Source of the DNA: Flavobacterium aerium | GTDB taxonomy: Bacteria > Bacteroidota > Bacteroidia > Flavobacteriales > Flavobacteriaceae | NCBI RefSeq assembly: GCF_030766725.1 | Contig: NZ_JARQWR010000008.1 | Span: forward strand, 183,532-247,531 | Direction: 5' to 3' | Length of the DNA stretch: 64,000 nt | Part shown: positions 9,003 to 18,400 of the stretch, one piece after another | Layout of the letters: each line of letters opens with the position of its first letter | Position numbering within the stretch: position 1 is the stretch's first letter | Position numbers and translations under genes: made by a program | Notes under the pieces: generated by a model | What the model saw: only the letters and a program-made list of their open reading frames with translations | What the model was told of the DNA's origin: nothing | Database searches by the model: none

Positions 9003-9010
9003 AGGAGGTG
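9003..9010 (+). promoter_or_regulatory. Strong Shine-Dalgarno sequence of rpsU
   Basis: AGGAGGTG lies seven bases before the ATG at 9018 and is fully complementary to the CACCUCCU core at the 3' end of 16S rRNA. Most genes in this window have no SD, in line with the known masking of the anti-SD by bS21, bS18 and bS6 in Flavobacteriia ribosomes. A perfect SD on the gene for bS21 itself fits autoregulation. Confidence 0.85.
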
Positions 9011-9017
9011 TTATATT

Positions 9018-9212
9018 ATGTTGATTATACCAATTAAAGACGGAGAAAATATAGATAGAGCGTTAAAACGCTATAAGAGAAAATTTGACAAGACTGGTGT
9101 TGTAAGACAACTAAGAGCTCGTCAACAATTCACGAAACCATCTGTTGTGAAAAGAGCACAAGTTCAAAAAGCTGCTTACATTCAAAACATGAAAGACAAT
9201 TTAGAAAATTAG
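9018..9212 (+). CDS. rpsU: 30S ribosomal protein bS21
   Basis: The 64-residue protein is rich in lysine and arginine and shows the family pattern KDGENIDRALKRYKRKFDKTG followed by a basic helix. It binds the 3' domain of 16S rRNA near the anti-SD. In Bacteroidota bS21 helps sequester the anti-SD, so its level can set whether SD-bearing mRNAs are translated. It has its own consensus promoter and a hairpin terminator before xerC. Confidence 0.95.
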   Translation: MLIIPIKDGENIDRALKRYKRKFDKTGVVRQLRARQQFTKPSVVKRAQVQKAAYIQNMKDNLEN

Positions 9213-9231
9213 ATAATAATTTTTTCGATAT

Positions 9232-9282
9232 AAAACCGTTAGTAGGTAAAGTTTAATAACTTTGTCGCTAACGGTTTTTTTT
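9232..9282 (+). terminator. rpsU terminator with long loop
   Basis: AAAACCGTTAG (9232-9242) pairs with CTAACGGTTTT (9268-9278) and is followed by more T. The 25-base loop contains a smaller hairpin (AAAGTT/AACTTT) and the putative -7 element of xerC. Confidence 0.7.
9257..9264 (+). promoter_or_regulatory. Putative -7 element for xerC
   Basis: TAACTTTG matches TAnnTTTG and lies 18 bases before the xerC start, inside the loop of the rpsU terminator. No -33 TTG is visible at the right spacing. Confidence 0.45.
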
Positions 9283-10179
9283 ATGGAAAATTTTAAGGAA
9301 TCATTTCGGGATTATCTGCAGTTGGAGAAGAAATATTCTTTACTAACCGTTAAAGCTTATTTGCAAGATGTCGTTTTTTTTGAAGAATTTATTGCAATAG
9401 ATTTTAATCAAAAAAGATTAGATCAAGTTAATTATAGTCAAATTAGAAGTTGGATTGTTCAGTTAGTGGATAATGGGGTTTCTAATCGATCAGTAAATCG
9501 AAAAATAGCATCTCTTAAGGCTTACTATAAATTCTTGCTTAAAACGAAGCAAATTGAGTTTAATCCATTGTCAAAACATAAGGTTTTGAAAACCCCTAAA
9601 ACACTGCAGATTCCTTTTTCAGAAAAAGAATTGATGGGAGTGTTGAAAGAAGAGAATTTTGCTTCCGGTTTTGAAGGAACGCGAGATCGATTAATTATAG
9701 AGCTGTTTTATGTTACAGGGATAAGACGAGCAGAGCTAATTGAGCTTAGATTGAAAAACATTGATTTGTCTACAGGTGTGATTAAGGTCGTGGGTAAACG
9801 AAATAAAGAAAGAATTATACCGATTTTGCCAGTGATTAAAAAGCAATTTAACGTATATATAACAGAAAGAAATGGGTTGAATGAGGTTGTGGATGAAGAA
9901 TATTTTTTTCTTACCAAGAAAGGGAATAAATTGTATGATTCGTTTGTTTATAGGTTAATAAATGACTACTTTAGTGATGTCTCAGAGAAGGTAAAGAAGA
10001 GTCCGCATATTTTAAGACATACATTTGCGACTCATTTATTGAATAACGGGGCGGATTTAAATTCAGTAAAAGAGTTATTAGGACATTCTAGTTTGGCATC
10101 GACACAAGTGTATACACACAGTAGTTTATCAGAACTAAAACAAGTATATGGTGCGTTCCATCCCAGGAATAAAAAGTAA
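9283..10179 (+). CDS. xerC: Tyrosine recombinase XerC/XerD family
   Basis: The 298-residue protein has an N-terminal SAM-like core-binding domain (about 1-85) and a C-terminal catalytic domain. Catalytic residues fit the family: R148 in TGIRRAEL, H242 and R245 in HILRHTF, the LGHSSL histidine, and nucleophile Y277 in VYTHSS. The length is that of Xer proteins that resolve chromosome dimers at dif. It is called XerC rather than a phage integrase because it stands next to rpsU and hpf in housekeeping context. The open frame begins at 9262, but that start lies inside the terminator stem; ATG 9283 gives the normal N-terminus. The hpf gene follows after 31 bases and is probably co-transcribed. Confidence 0.85.
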   Translation: MENFKESFRDYLQLEKKYSLLTVKAYLQDVVFFEEFIAIDFNQKRLDQVNYSQIRSWIVQLVDNGVSNRSVNRKIASLKAYYKFLLKTKQIEFNPLSKHKVLKTPKTLQIPFSEKELMGVLKEENFASGFEGTRDRLIIELFYVTGIRRAELIELRLKNIDLSTGVIKVVGKRNKERIIPILPVIKKQFNVYITERNGLNEVVDEEYFFLTKKGNKLYDSFVYRLINDYFSDVSEKVKKSPHILRHTFATHLLNNGADLNSVKELLGHSSLASTQVYTHSSLSELKQVYGAFHPRNKK

Positions 10180-10210
10180 CTCTAAAGTTTAACCATAAAA
10201 ATATTTGATT

Positions 10211-10513
10211 ATGAAGGTAAATGTTCATGCAGTTAACTTTAATGTTGACGTAAAACTTGTAGAGTTTATTCAAGAGCGAATGGATAAGTTAGAGAAATTC
10301 TATGATAAAGTGGTTTCTGCTGATGTTTTTTTGAAGGTGGAGAATACAAGTGACAAAGAAAATAAAATTATAGAAGTTAAAATTCATGTCCCTGGAGATG
10401 AGTTTATAGTTAAAAAACAGTGTAAAACCTTCGAAGAAGGCACTGATTTGGCATCAAGTTCATTAGAAAGAGTTTTGCTTAAGAGAAAAGAAAAAACAAG
10501 AGCACATATATAA
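10211..10513 (+). CDS. hpf: Ribosome hibernation-promoting factor, short HPF/RaiA type
   Basis: The 100-residue protein matches the HPF/YfiA fold: an N-terminal strand (MKVNVHAVNF), the helix containing ERMDKLEKF, then VEVKIHVPG-like strands and a basic C-terminal helix ending in LLKRKEKTR. It binds the decoding region of the 30S subunit and keeps ribosomes inactive when growth slows. The length is that of the short form without a dimerisation domain. The ATG at 10211 is preferred over a TTG two codons upstream. Confidence 0.88.
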   Translation: MKVNVHAVNFNVDVKLVEFIQERMDKLEKFYDKVVSADVFLKVENTSDKENKIIEVKIHVPGDEFIVKKQCKTFEEGTDLASSSLERVLLKRKEKTRAHI

Positions 10514-10538
10514 TTCATAATTTTTTTCAAAAAATGTT

Positions 10539-10567
10539 TTGATTAAAAAATAAAATATATACATTTG
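10539..10567 (+). promoter_or_regulatory. Promoter of the tRNA-tuf operon
   Basis: TTG at 10539-10541 and TACATTTG at 10560-10567 are 18 bases apart, a good Bacteroidota promoter 38 bases upstream of the first tRNA. Confidence 0.75.
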
Positions 10568-10568
10568 C

Positions 10569-10597
10569 AGTCCGTTAGAAATAGCGGACTTTTTTTA
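10569..10597 (+). terminator. Hairpin with T-run between hpf and the tRNA cluster
   Basis: AGTCCG (10569-10574) pairs with CGGACT (10585-10590), extendable by two pairs, and is followed by seven T. It can terminate transcripts coming from xerC-hpf. A transcript starting at the nearby promoter begins inside the 5' arm and so should escape termination. Confidence 0.65.
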
Positions 10598-10605
10598 TTG
10601 ATAAT

Positions 10606-10679
10606 GCCGATGTAGCTCAGCTGGCTAGAGCAGCTGATTTGTAATCAGCAGGTCGTGGGTTCGAGTCCCTCTATCGGCT
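10606..10679 (+). tRNA. tRNA-Thr (anticodon TGT)
   Basis: A full cloverleaf is visible: acceptor GCCGATG with TATCGGC (one G-U), a D arm, an anticodon stem GCTGA/TCAGC around loop TTTGTAA, and a T arm with GTTCGAGTC. The anticodon TGT reads ACA and related threonine codons. No CCA is encoded. Confidence 0.95.
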
Positions 10680-10712
10680 CTGTTCTTTATAAGATTGAAA
10701 TTTAATGGTTTA

Positions 10713-10793
10713 GGGGAGATACTCAAGCGGCCAACGAGGGCAGACTGTAAATCTGCTGGGTAACCTTCGTAGGTTCGAATCCTACTCTCCCCA
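10713..10793 (+). tRNA. tRNA-Tyr (anticodon GTA)
   Basis: Acceptor GGGGAGA pairs with TCTCCCC; the anticodon stem GCAGA/TCTGC holds loop CTGTAAA. A long variable arm (GGGTAACCTTC region) marks it as a class II tRNA, as expected for bacterial tRNA-Tyr. Confidence 0.95.
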
Positions 10794-10798
10794 CAATT

Positions 10799-10842
10799 AT
10801 CATTAAAAAAGCAAAATCTGAGATGATTTTGTGATTAATGAT
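10799..10842 (+). other. Structured spacer between tRNA-Tyr and tRNA-Thr
   Basis: ATCATTAA pairs with TTAATGAT (8 bp), then after a small internal loop CAAAATC pairs with GATTTTG (7 bp) around a six-base loop. A second small hairpin (CTGT/ACAG) lies at 10850-10863. This is where E. coli and many other bacteria carry tRNA-Gly (glyT). It may be a processing signal. No tRNA fold can be drawn here. Confidence 0.55.
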
Positions 10843-10882
10843 GTATGTCCTGTTCGCCGACAGATAGGAGGAAGATTTTTTT

Positions 10883-10954
10883 GCCGGTGTAGCTCAGGGG
10901 TAGAGTGCTTCCTTGGTAAGGAAGAGGTCACGGGTTCAATTCCCGTCATTGGCT
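10883..10954 (+). tRNA. tRNA-Thr (anticodon GGT)
   Basis: Acceptor GCCGGTG pairs with CATTGGC (two G-U pairs). The anticodon stem CTTCC/GGAAG holds loop TTGGTAA, giving GGT, which reads ACC/ACU. It corresponds to thrT, the tRNA directly upstream of tufB in E. coli. Confidence 0.95.
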
Positions 10955-11010
10955 CAAGTATAGTAAGAATTTGAACACTAATATATAACTAAGATTAAAA
11001 ATTAAGTAAA

Positions 11011-12198
11011 ATGGCAAAGGAGAATTTTAATCGTTCCAAACCGCACTTAAATATAGGTACAATTGGACACGTGGATCACGGAAAAACTACTTTAACTGCT
11101 GCTATTACGAAAGTATTATCAGATGCAGGTTACTGTCAAGCAAAAAGCTTTGATCAAATCGATAACGCTCCAGAGGAGAAAGAAAGAGGTATTACTATTA
11201 ATACATCTCACGTAGAGTATGAAACTGCTAACCGTCACTATGCGCACGTTGACTGTCCAGGTCACGCGGATTACGTGAAAAACATGGTTACAGGTGCTGC
11301 TCAAATGGATGGTGCTATTTTAGTAGTTGCTGCAACAGACGGACCAATGCCACAAACACGTGAGCACATCCTTTTAGGACGTCAAGTTGGTATTCCAAGA
11401 ATCGTTGTATTCATGAATAAAGTGGATATGGTTGATGATGCTGAGTTATTAGAGCTTGTTGAAATGGAAATTAGAGACTTATTAAGTTTCTATGAGTATG
11501 ATGGAGATAATGGTCCAGTAATTCAAGGTTCAGCTCTTGGTGGATTAAATAATGATGCTGCATGGGTTCCTAAAATTTTGGAATTGATGGAAGCTGTTGA
11601 TAGCTGGATTGAAGAGCCAATCCGTGACGTTGCAAAACCTTTCTTAATGCCAGTTGAGGATGTATTCTCTATTACTGGACGTGGAACTGTTGCAACTGGA
11701 CGTATCGAAACTGGTGTTGCTAATACTGGAGATCCAGTAGAAATCATTGGTATGGGTGCTGAAAAACTAACATCTACTATTACAGGAGTTGAAATGTTCC
11801 GTAAAATATTAGATAGAGGTGAGGCTGGAGATAACGTAGGTATCCTTTTAAGAGGTATTCAAAAAGAAGACATCAAAAGAGGTATGGTTATCTGTAAACC
11901 AGGTTCAGTAAAACCACACGCTAAATTCAAAGCTGAGGTTTATATCTTGAAAAAAGAAGAAGGTGGACGTCACACTCCATTCCACAATAATTACCGTCCA
12001 CAGTTCTACGTACGTACAACTGATGTAACTGGTACTATTTCTTTACCAGCAGGTGTAGAGATGGTTATGCCAGGGGATAACTTAACTATTGATGTAACAT
12101 TATTAAGCCCAATCGCTTTAAACGTAGGTTTACGTTTCGCTATCCGTGAAGGTGGTAGAACAGTTGGTGCTGGTCAAGTTACTGAGATTGTAGAGTAA
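11011..12198 (+). CDS. tuf: Elongation factor Tu
   Basis: The 395-residue protein is of normal length. It shows the P-loop GHVDHGKT (19-26), the switch [10 protein letters not shown] and the NKVD guanine-specificity motif, followed by the two beta-barrel domains. It delivers aminoacyl-tRNA to the ribosome as a GTP complex. It follows three tRNA genes with no promoter seen between, so it is read from the tRNA promoter. A strong terminator follows before tRNA-Trp. Confidence 0.99.
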   Translation: MAKENFNRSKPHLNIGTIGHVDHGKTTLTAAITKVLSDAGYCQAKSFDQIDNAPEEKERGITINTSHVEYETANRHYAHVDCPGHADYVKNMVTGAAQMDGAILVVAATDGPMPQTREHILLGRQVGIPRIVVFMNKVDMVDDAELLELVEMEIRDLLSFYEYDGDNGPVIQGSALGGLNNDAAWVPKILELMEAVDSWIEEPIRDVAKPFLMPVEDVFSITGRGTVATGRIETGVANTGDPVEIIGMGAEKLTSTITGVEMFRKILDRGEAGDNVGILLRGIQKEDIKRGMVICKPGSVKPHAKFKAEVYILKKEEGGRHTPFHNNYRPQFYVRTTDVTGTISLPAGVEMVMPGDNLTIDVTLLSPIALNVGLRFAIREGGRTVGAGQVTEIVE

Positions 12199-12216
12199 TT
12201 ATTTACAATAATATCT

Positions 12217-12248
12217 AACCAGTAGTAATTTTATTACTACTGGTTTTT
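12217..12248 (+). terminator. Intrinsic terminator after tuf
   Basis: AACCAGTAGTAAT (12217-12229) pairs perfectly with ATTACTACTGGTT (12233-12245) across a three-base loop and is followed by T. As no consensus promoter was seen before tRNA-Trp, some read-through is likely. Confidence 0.85.
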
Positions 12249-12253
12249 AATAA

Positions 12254-12324
12254 ACGGGCGTAGTTCAAGGGTAGAATAGCGGTCTCCAAAACCGTTGATG
12301 GGGGTTCGAATCCCTCCGCCCGTG
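12254..12324 (+). tRNA. tRNA-Trp (anticodon CCA)
   Basis: Acceptor ACGGGCG pairs with CGCCCGT; the anticodon loop CTCCAAA gives CCA. The position between tuf and secE is the usual one in many bacteria. Confidence 0.95.
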
Positions 12325-12340
12325 CAAAAACATATATAAA

Positions 12341-12538
12341 ATGACAAAAGTTGTTAATTATATTTCTGAAGCTTTCGGAGAGTTAAAAAATAATGTTACT
12401 TGGCCAGAATGGGCAGAAGTTCAACGATTAACCATTGTTGTTGCTGTTTTTTCAATTTTGTTTGCACTTGCTACTTGGGGTGTAGACGTTGCATTTGCGA
12501 AAGTTATTGCAGGTTTTTTTAGTTGGATTAACGCTTAA
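12341..12538 (+). CDS. secE: Preprotein translocase subunit SecE
   Basis: A 65-residue protein with an amphipathic N-terminal helix (YISEAFGELKNNVTWPEWAE) and a single membrane segment (about 29-55), the minimal single-span SecE form. The NVTWP motif is typical. It clamps SecY in the general secretion channel. nusG starts 10 bases after its stop codon. Confidence 0.95.
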   Translation: MTKVVNYISEAFGELKNNVTWPEWAEVQRLTIVVAVFSILFALATWGVDVAFAKVIAGFFSWINA

Positions 12539-12548
12539 TTTTTTTGTG

Positions 12549-13100
12549 ATGACTGACAATAGTGTGAAAAAATGGTATGTGGTAAGAGCAGTAAGCGGAC
12601 AAGAAAATAAAGTAAAAGCTTATATCGAAACCGAGATAAACAGATTAGGAATGTCTGATTATATTTCTCAAGTATTAGTTCCTACTGAAAAAGTAGTGCA
12701 AGTAAGAGATGGGAAAAAAATCAGTAAAGAAAAAGTTTATTTTCCTGGTTATGTAATGATTGAAGCAAATCTTACAGGAGAAATTCCTCATATCATCAAA
12801 TCAATAACTAGTGTTATTGGGTTTTTGGGTGAAGTAAAAGGAGGAGATCCTGTTCCTTTAAGACAATCAGAAGTAAATAGAATGTTAGGTAAAGTAGATG
12901 AGTTAGCAGTGAAAACTGATAACCATTCTATTCCTTTTAATATAGGTGAAACTATAAAAGTAATTGACGGACCATTCAATGGTTTCAATGGAACTGTGGA
13001 AAAAGTCAATGAAGAAAAGCGTAAACTTGAAGTAATGGTGAAAATTTTCGGAAGAAAAACACCTTTAGAATTGAGTTTTATGCAAGTTGAAAAAGTATAA
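12549..13100 (+). CDS. nusG: Transcription termination/antitermination factor NusG
   Basis: The 183-residue protein has the NGN domain (KWYVVRAVSGQENKV at the start) and a C-terminal KOW domain (IKVIDGPFNGFNGTVEKV). It binds RNA polymerase and links it to Rho or the ribosome. The open frame extends to 12489 inside secE, but ATG 12549 (MTDNSVKKWYVV) gives the normal start. Confidence 0.95.
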   Translation: MTDNSVKKWYVVRAVSGQENKVKAYIETEINRLGMSDYISQVLVPTEKVVQVRDGKKISKEKVYFPGYVMIEANLTGEIPHIIKSITSVIGFLGEVKGGDPVPLRQSEVNRMLGKVDELAVKTDNHSIPFNIGETIKVIDGPFNGFNGTVEKVNEEKRKLEVMVKIFGRKTPLELSFMQVEKV

Positions 13101-13120
13101 TTTTTTGTTACATAATAAAC

Positions 13121-13159
13121 CACATCAATCGCTTCCAAGATCGATGTGCTAAATTTTTT
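13121..13159 (+). other. Hairpin with T-run before rplK
   Basis: CACATCAATC pairs with GATCGATGTG (one mismatch) and a T-rich tract follows, 17 bases before the rplK start. It could be a weak terminator or part of the leader where ribosomal protein L1 represses the rplK-rplA pair. The sequence does not decide between these. Confidence 0.5.
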
Positions 13160-13164
13160 AAGAA

Positions 13165-13602
13165 ATGGCTAAAGAAATTAGTAAAGTAGTTAAACTACAA
13201 GTTAAGGGAGGTGCTGCGAACCCGTCGCCACCGGTTGGACCTGCTTTGGGGGCTGCTGGAGTTAATATTATGGAGTTCTGTAAGCAATTTAATGCTAGAA
13301 CCCAAGATAAACCCGGCAAAGTATTACCAGTACAAATTACTGTGTATAAAGACAAATCTTTTGATTTTGTTGTTAAAACGCCACCTGCTGCTATTCAATT
13401 ATTAGAAGCTGCAAAAGTAAAGTCTGGTTCTGGTGAACCTAATCGTAAGAAAGTAGCTAACGTTACTTGGGATCAAATTAGAGCAATTGCTGAAGACAAA
13501 ATGCCAGATTTAAATGCATTCACTATTGAGTCTGCTATGAGTATGGTTGCTGGAACAGCTAGATCTATGGGTATAACTGTAACAGGAGACGCTCCTTTTT
13601 AA
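13165..13602 (+). CDS. rplK: 50S ribosomal protein uL11
   Basis: The 145-residue protein carries the proline-rich N-terminal region ([11 protein letters not shown]) and the C-terminal RNA-binding domain with GTARSMGI. It forms the base of the ribosomal stalk and the GTPase-associated centre with L10 and L7/L12. Gap to rplA is 13 bases. Confidence 0.98.
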   Translation: MAKEISKVVKLQVKGGAANPSPPVGPALGAAGVNIMEFCKQFNARTQDKPGKVLPVQITVYKDKSFDFVVKTPPAAIQLLEAAKVKSGSGEPNRKKVANVTWDQIRAIAEDKMPDLNAFTIESAMSMVAGTARSMGITVTGDAPF

Positions 13603-13615
13603 TTAAGAGAAAGAC

Positions 13616-14305
13616 ATGGCAAAATTGACAAAAAAACAAAAAGAGGCTGCATCAAAAATTGAAAAGAATAAACTGTACTCTTTAAAAGATGCTTCTGCAT
13701 TGATTAAAGCAGTTGCTTCTGCAAAATTTGATGAGTCTGTTGATATCGCGGTTCGTTTGGGTGTAGATCCAAGAAAAGCAAATCAAATGGTAAGAGGTGT
13801 AGTAACATTACCTCATGGTACAGGTAAAGACGTAAAAGTACTTGCTTTAGTTACTCCAGACAAAGAAGCGGAAGCTACTGCTGCTGGTGCTGACTTCGTA
13901 GGTTTAGACGATTACTTACAAAAAATTAAAGACGGTTGGACTGATGTTGATGTGATCATTACTATGCCAAGTGTTATGGGTAAATTAGGTCCATTAGGAA
14001 GAATTTTAGGTCCTAGAGGTTTAATGCCAAACCCTAAAACTGGTACAGTAACTATGGATGTTGCTAAAGCAGTTCAAGAAGTAAAAGCTGGTAAAATTGA
14101 CTTTAAAGTTGATAAAACTGGTATCGTGCATGCTGGAATTGGAAAAGTTTCTTTCGGAGCTGACCAAATTACTGACAATGCCCAAGAAATTATTCAAACA
14201 TTAATTAAACTTAAACCAACTGCGGCTAAAGGTACTTACATTAAGAGTATTCACTTGTCAAGTACAATGAGTCCTGCTATTGCATTAGACCCTAAAGCAG
14301 TATAA
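13616..14305 (+). CDS. rplA: 50S ribosomal protein uL1
   Basis: The 229-residue protein shows the L1 signature ([20 protein letters not shown], about 121-140). It forms the L1 stalk at the E site. In other bacteria it also represses its own operon by binding the mRNA leader. Confidence 0.98.
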   Translation: MAKLTKKQKEAASKIEKNKLYSLKDASALIKAVASAKFDESVDIAVRLGVDPRKANQMVRGVVTLPHGTGKDVKVLALVTPDKEAEATAAGADFVGLDDYLQKIKDGWTDVDVIITMPSVMGKLGPLGRILGPRGLMPNPKTGTVTMDVAKAVQEVKAGKIDFKVDKTGIVHAGIGKVSFGADQITDNAQEIIQTLIKLKPTAAKGTYIKSIHLSSTMSPAIALDPKAV

Positions 14306-14327
14306 TTGGTAGTTAAAATATTTTATT

Positions 14328-14849
14328 ATGACTAGAGAAGAGAAATCAAGAGTTATTGAAGATTTAACTGCACAGTTGGCTGGAACTAATGTTGTTTATT
14401 TAGCAGACATTTCTGGTTTAAATGCAGAAACTACTTCAAACTTAAGAAGAGCTTGTTTTAAAGCTAATATTACATTAGAAGTTGTTAAAAATACATTGCT
14501 TGAAAAAGCGATGGAAGCTTCTGATAATAACTACGGTGACTTACCATCAGTATTGAAAGGTAACACCTCAATCATGATTGCTGAGAGTGGAAACGCTCCT
14601 GCTAAAATCATTAAAGAATTCCGTAAAAAATCTGACAAGCCTTTATTGAAAGGAGCATATATCAGCGAAGCTGTATTTGTTGGAGACAACCAATTAGACG
14701 CGTTAATCGCTCTTAAATCTAAAGAAGAAGTTATTGGAGAAATCATTGGATTACTTCAATCTCCTGCTAAGAATGTTGTTTCTGCTCTTAAATCAAGCGG
14801 AGGTAAATTGGCTGGAATTCTTAAAACATTATCCGAGAAAGAAGGATAA
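14328..14849 (+). CDS. rplJ: 50S ribosomal protein uL10
   Basis: The 173-residue protein has the L10 N-terminal rRNA-binding domain (MTREEKSRVIEDL, VVKNTLLEKAM) and a C-terminal helix that carries L7/L12 dimers. In many bacteria L10-(L12) represses rplJL translation. The 61-base gap to rplL has no clear hairpin. Confidence 0.98.
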   Translation: MTREEKSRVIEDLTAQLAGTNVVYLADISGLNAETTSNLRRACFKANITLEVVKNTLLEKAMEASDNNYGDLPSVLKGNTSIMIAESGNAPAKIIKEFRKKSDKPLLKGAYISEAVFVGDNQLDALIALKSKEEVIGEIIGLLQSPAKNVVSALKSSGGKLAGILKTLSEKEG

Positions 14850-14910
14850 TCTAGCGCGTACGCACTTTATAAATTATATATTACAAACTATTTAAAAAAC
14901 GATAGAAAAA

Positions 14911-15285
14911 ATGGCAGATTTGAAACAATTCGCAGAACAATTAGTTAACTTAACAGTTAAAGAAGTTAATGAATTAGCTACTATTTTAAAAGATGAGTAT
15001 GGAATTGAGCCTGCAGCTGCTGCTGTAGTTGCTGGTCCTGCTGCTGCTGGAGATGCTCCAGCTGAAGAAGCTCAAACTGAATTTAATGTTGTATTGAAAG
15101 ATGCAGGTGCTTCTAAATTAGCAGTTGTTAAATTGGTAAAAGAACTTACTGGTTTAGGTCTTAAAGAAGCTAAAGAAGTAGTTGACAGCGCTCCTAGCGT
15201 TGTTAAAGAAGGTGTTTCTAAAGAAGAGGCTGAAGGTCTTAAAAAATCTTTAGAAGAAGCTGGAGCTGTAGTTGAGCTTAAATAA
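14911..15285 (+). CDS. rplL: 50S ribosomal protein bL12 (L7/L12)
   Basis: The 124-residue protein has the N-terminal dimerisation domain, an alanine-rich hinge (about 32-50) and the C-terminal factor-binding domain with [13 protein letters not shown]. It is the multi-copy stalk protein that recruits translation factors. Confidence 0.98.
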   Translation: MADLKQFAEQLVNLTVKEVNELATILKDEYGIEPAAAAVVAGPAAAGDAPAEEAQTEFNVVLKDAGASKLAVVKLVKELTGLGLKEAKEVVDSAPSVVKEGVSKEEAEGLKKSLEEAGAVVELK

Positions 15286-15309
15286 GCTATACTTAAGTTT
15301 ATAGAACTA

Positions 15310-15354
15310 GGTTTAGGCCTTGAGAAGAGACTCTCAAAGGCCTAAACCATTTTT
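15310..15354 (+). terminator. rplL-rpoB intergenic terminator/attenuator
   Basis: A 16-bp stem (GGTTTAGGCCTTGAGA against TCTCAAAGGCCTAAACC with one bulged A), a six-base loop and then A and five T. It lies between rplL and rpoB, where E. coli has an attenuator that lowers rpoBC expression relative to the ribosomal genes. Confidence 0.8.
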
Positions 15355-15414
15355 CGTATAATATAATTTATGCGTTTTTTTATACTTTTTTTTTAATCAA
15401 AATTTTGTCCATTG

Positions 15415-18400
15415 ATGATAACAAATCAGACTGAAAGATTAAATTTTGCCTCAACAAAAAATATTCCTGACTATCCAGATTTTCTTGATATTCAGGTTAA
15501 GTCTTTTAAAGATTTCTTTCAACTTGAAACTAAATCTGATGAAAGAGGCAACGAAGGTCTTTATAATACCTTCATGGAAAACTTTCCAATTACAGATACA
15601 AGAAACCAATTTGTATTGGAGTTCCTTGATTACTTTGTTGATCCACCACGTTATACAATTCAAGAATGTATAGAGAGAGGTCTAACATATAGTGTACCCT
15701 TAAAAGCAAGGTTAAAACTATATTGTACTGATCCTGAACACGAGGATTTTGAAACTATTGTTCAAGATGTATATCTTGGAACAATTCCGTATATGACGCC
15801 AAGTGGTACTTTTGTAATCAATGGTGCTGAACGTGTAGTTGTATCTCAATTACATAGATCTCCTGGTGTTTTCTTTGGTCAATCATTCCATGCTAATGGT
15901 ACAAAATTATATTCTGCGAGAGTAATTCCTTTCAAAGGTTCTTGGATTGAATTTGCAACCGATATCAATAGCGTAATGTATGCTTACATTGATAGAAAGA
16001 AAAAATTACCAGTTACAACTCTTTTCAGAGCCATAGGTTTTGAAAGAGATAAAGATATCCTTGAAATATTTGATCTTGCTGAAGAGATTAAAGTTTCAAA
16101 AACAGGTCTTAAAAAATATATCGGTAGAAAATTAGCAGCTCGTGTATTAAACACATGGCATGAAGATTTCGTAGATGAAGATACTGGTGAAGTAGTTTCT
16201 ATCGAACGTAACGAGATCATCCTTGACAGAGATACCATTATCGATAAAGATAATGTGGAAGAAATCATTGATGCTAACGTTAAAACTATTTTGTTACATA
16301 AAGAGGATAATAATCAAGCAGATTATGCTATTATCCACAATACGTTACAAAAAGATCCAACGAACTCTGAAAAAGAAGCTGTTGAGCATATTTACCGTCA
16401 GTTGCGTAATGCAGAACCGCCTGATGAGGAAACAGCTCGTGGTATTATAGATAAATTATTCTTCTCAGATCAACGTTATAACTTAGGTGAAGTTGGTCGT
16501 TATAGAATGAACAAAAAACTTGGTTTAGATATTCCAATGGAAAAGCAAGTGCTTACCAAAGAGGATATCATTACCATTGTTAAATATTTGATCGAATTGA
16601 TCAACTCAAAAGCTGAGATTGATGATATTGACCACTTATCTAACAGACGTGTTAGAACTGTTGGAGAACAACTTTCTGCACAATTTGGTGTTGGTTTAGC
16701 TCGTATGGCTAGAACTATTAGAGAGCGTATGAACGTTAGAGATAACGAAGTATTTACACCGATCGATTTGATCAATGCTAAAACTTTATCATCTGTAATT
16801 AACTCTTTCTTTGGTACAAACCAATTATCTCAATTTATGGATCAAACGAATCCATTAGCGGAGATTACACACAAAAGAAGATTATCTGCCCTTGGACCTG
16901 GAGGTCTTTCTAGAGAAAGAGCTGGTTTTGAGGTGCGAGATGTTCACTATACTCATTACGGACGTTTATGCCCGATTGAAACTCCAGAGGGACCAAACAT
17001 TGGTTTGATTTCATCTTTAGGAGTTTATGCGAAGGTAAACGGAATGGGCTTTATTGAGACACCTTACCGTAAGGTAGATCAAGGGAAAGTAGATTTAATA
17101 TCTACTCCTATATATTTGAGTGCAGAAGAAGAAGAAGGAAAGTTGATTGCACAAGCAAATATTGAAATGGATGCAGATGGTAATATTACTGCTGATAAAG
17201 TTATTGCTCGTGAAGAAGGTGATTTCCCAGTTGTAGACCCTGCTAAAATTGACTATACTGACGTTGCGCCAAATCAAATTGCATCGATTTCTGCTTCATT
17301 AATTCCTTTCTTGGAACATGATGATGCGAACCGTGCGTTGATGGGATCAAACATGATGCGTCAAGCTGTACCGTTATTAAGACCAGAAGCTCCAATTGTT
17401 GGAACTGGATTAGAGCGTCAAGTAGCTTCAGATTCAAGAGTGTTGATCAATGCAGAAGGTAGTGGTACTGTTGAGTATGTAGATGCAAACATTATTACTA
17501 TTAAATACGACAGATCTGAAGAAGAAAGAATGGTAAGTTTTGACCCAGATGAAAAAACATACCAATTAATTAAATTCAGAAAAACGAATCAAAGTACAAG
17601 TATCAACTTGAAACCTATCGTAAGAAAAGGAGATAGAGTAGTGAAAGGACAAGTACTTTCTGAAGGATATGCTACACAAAATGGAGAATTAGCTTTAGGT
17701 AGAAACCTTAAAGTAGCGTTCATGCCATGGAAAGGATATAACTTCGAGGATGCAATTGTAATTTCTGAAAAAGTTGTACGCGATGATATTTTCACATCTA
17801 TCCACGTTGATGATTATTCATTAGAGGTTAGAGATACGAAACTTGGTAACGAAGAATTAACGAATGATATTCCAAACGTTAGTGAAGAAGCTACTAAAGA
17901 TTTAGATGAAAACGGTATGATTAGAATTGGTGCTGAAGTAAAACCTGGCGATATTCTAATTGGTAAAATTACACCAAAAGGTGAATCTGATCCAACTCCA
18001 GAAGAGAAACTTTTAAGAGCAATCTTCGGAGATAAAGCGGGTGATGTAAAAGATGCTTCATTAAAAGCTTCTCCATCATTACACGGTGTGGTTTTAGATA
18101 AAAAACTTTTTGCTAGAGCCGTAAAAGATAAACGTAAGCGTTCAAAAGATAAAGACGATTTAGGGAAACTTGAAACGGATTTCCAAGTGAAATTTGAAGA
18201 ATTAAAAGACAGATTAGTCGATAAATTATTCAATATCGTAAACGGAAAAACATCACAAGGAGTTATGAATGATTTGGGTGAAGAAGTTTTACCAAAAGGT
18301 AAAAAATATACTCAAAAAATGTTAAACTCTGTTGAAGATTTCGCTCACTTAAACAAAGGAATGTGGACTACAGATGATGAAACCAATAAAATGGTTAATG

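Noticed and set aside
9262..9282. Earlier TTG start for xerC
   Set aside because: It lies inside the terminator stem and adds residues not found in Xer proteins; ATG 9283 fits.
10847..10869. Remnant of a tRNA-Gly gene
   Set aside because: No acceptor or T-arm remains; only a short CTGT/ACAG hairpin can be drawn.
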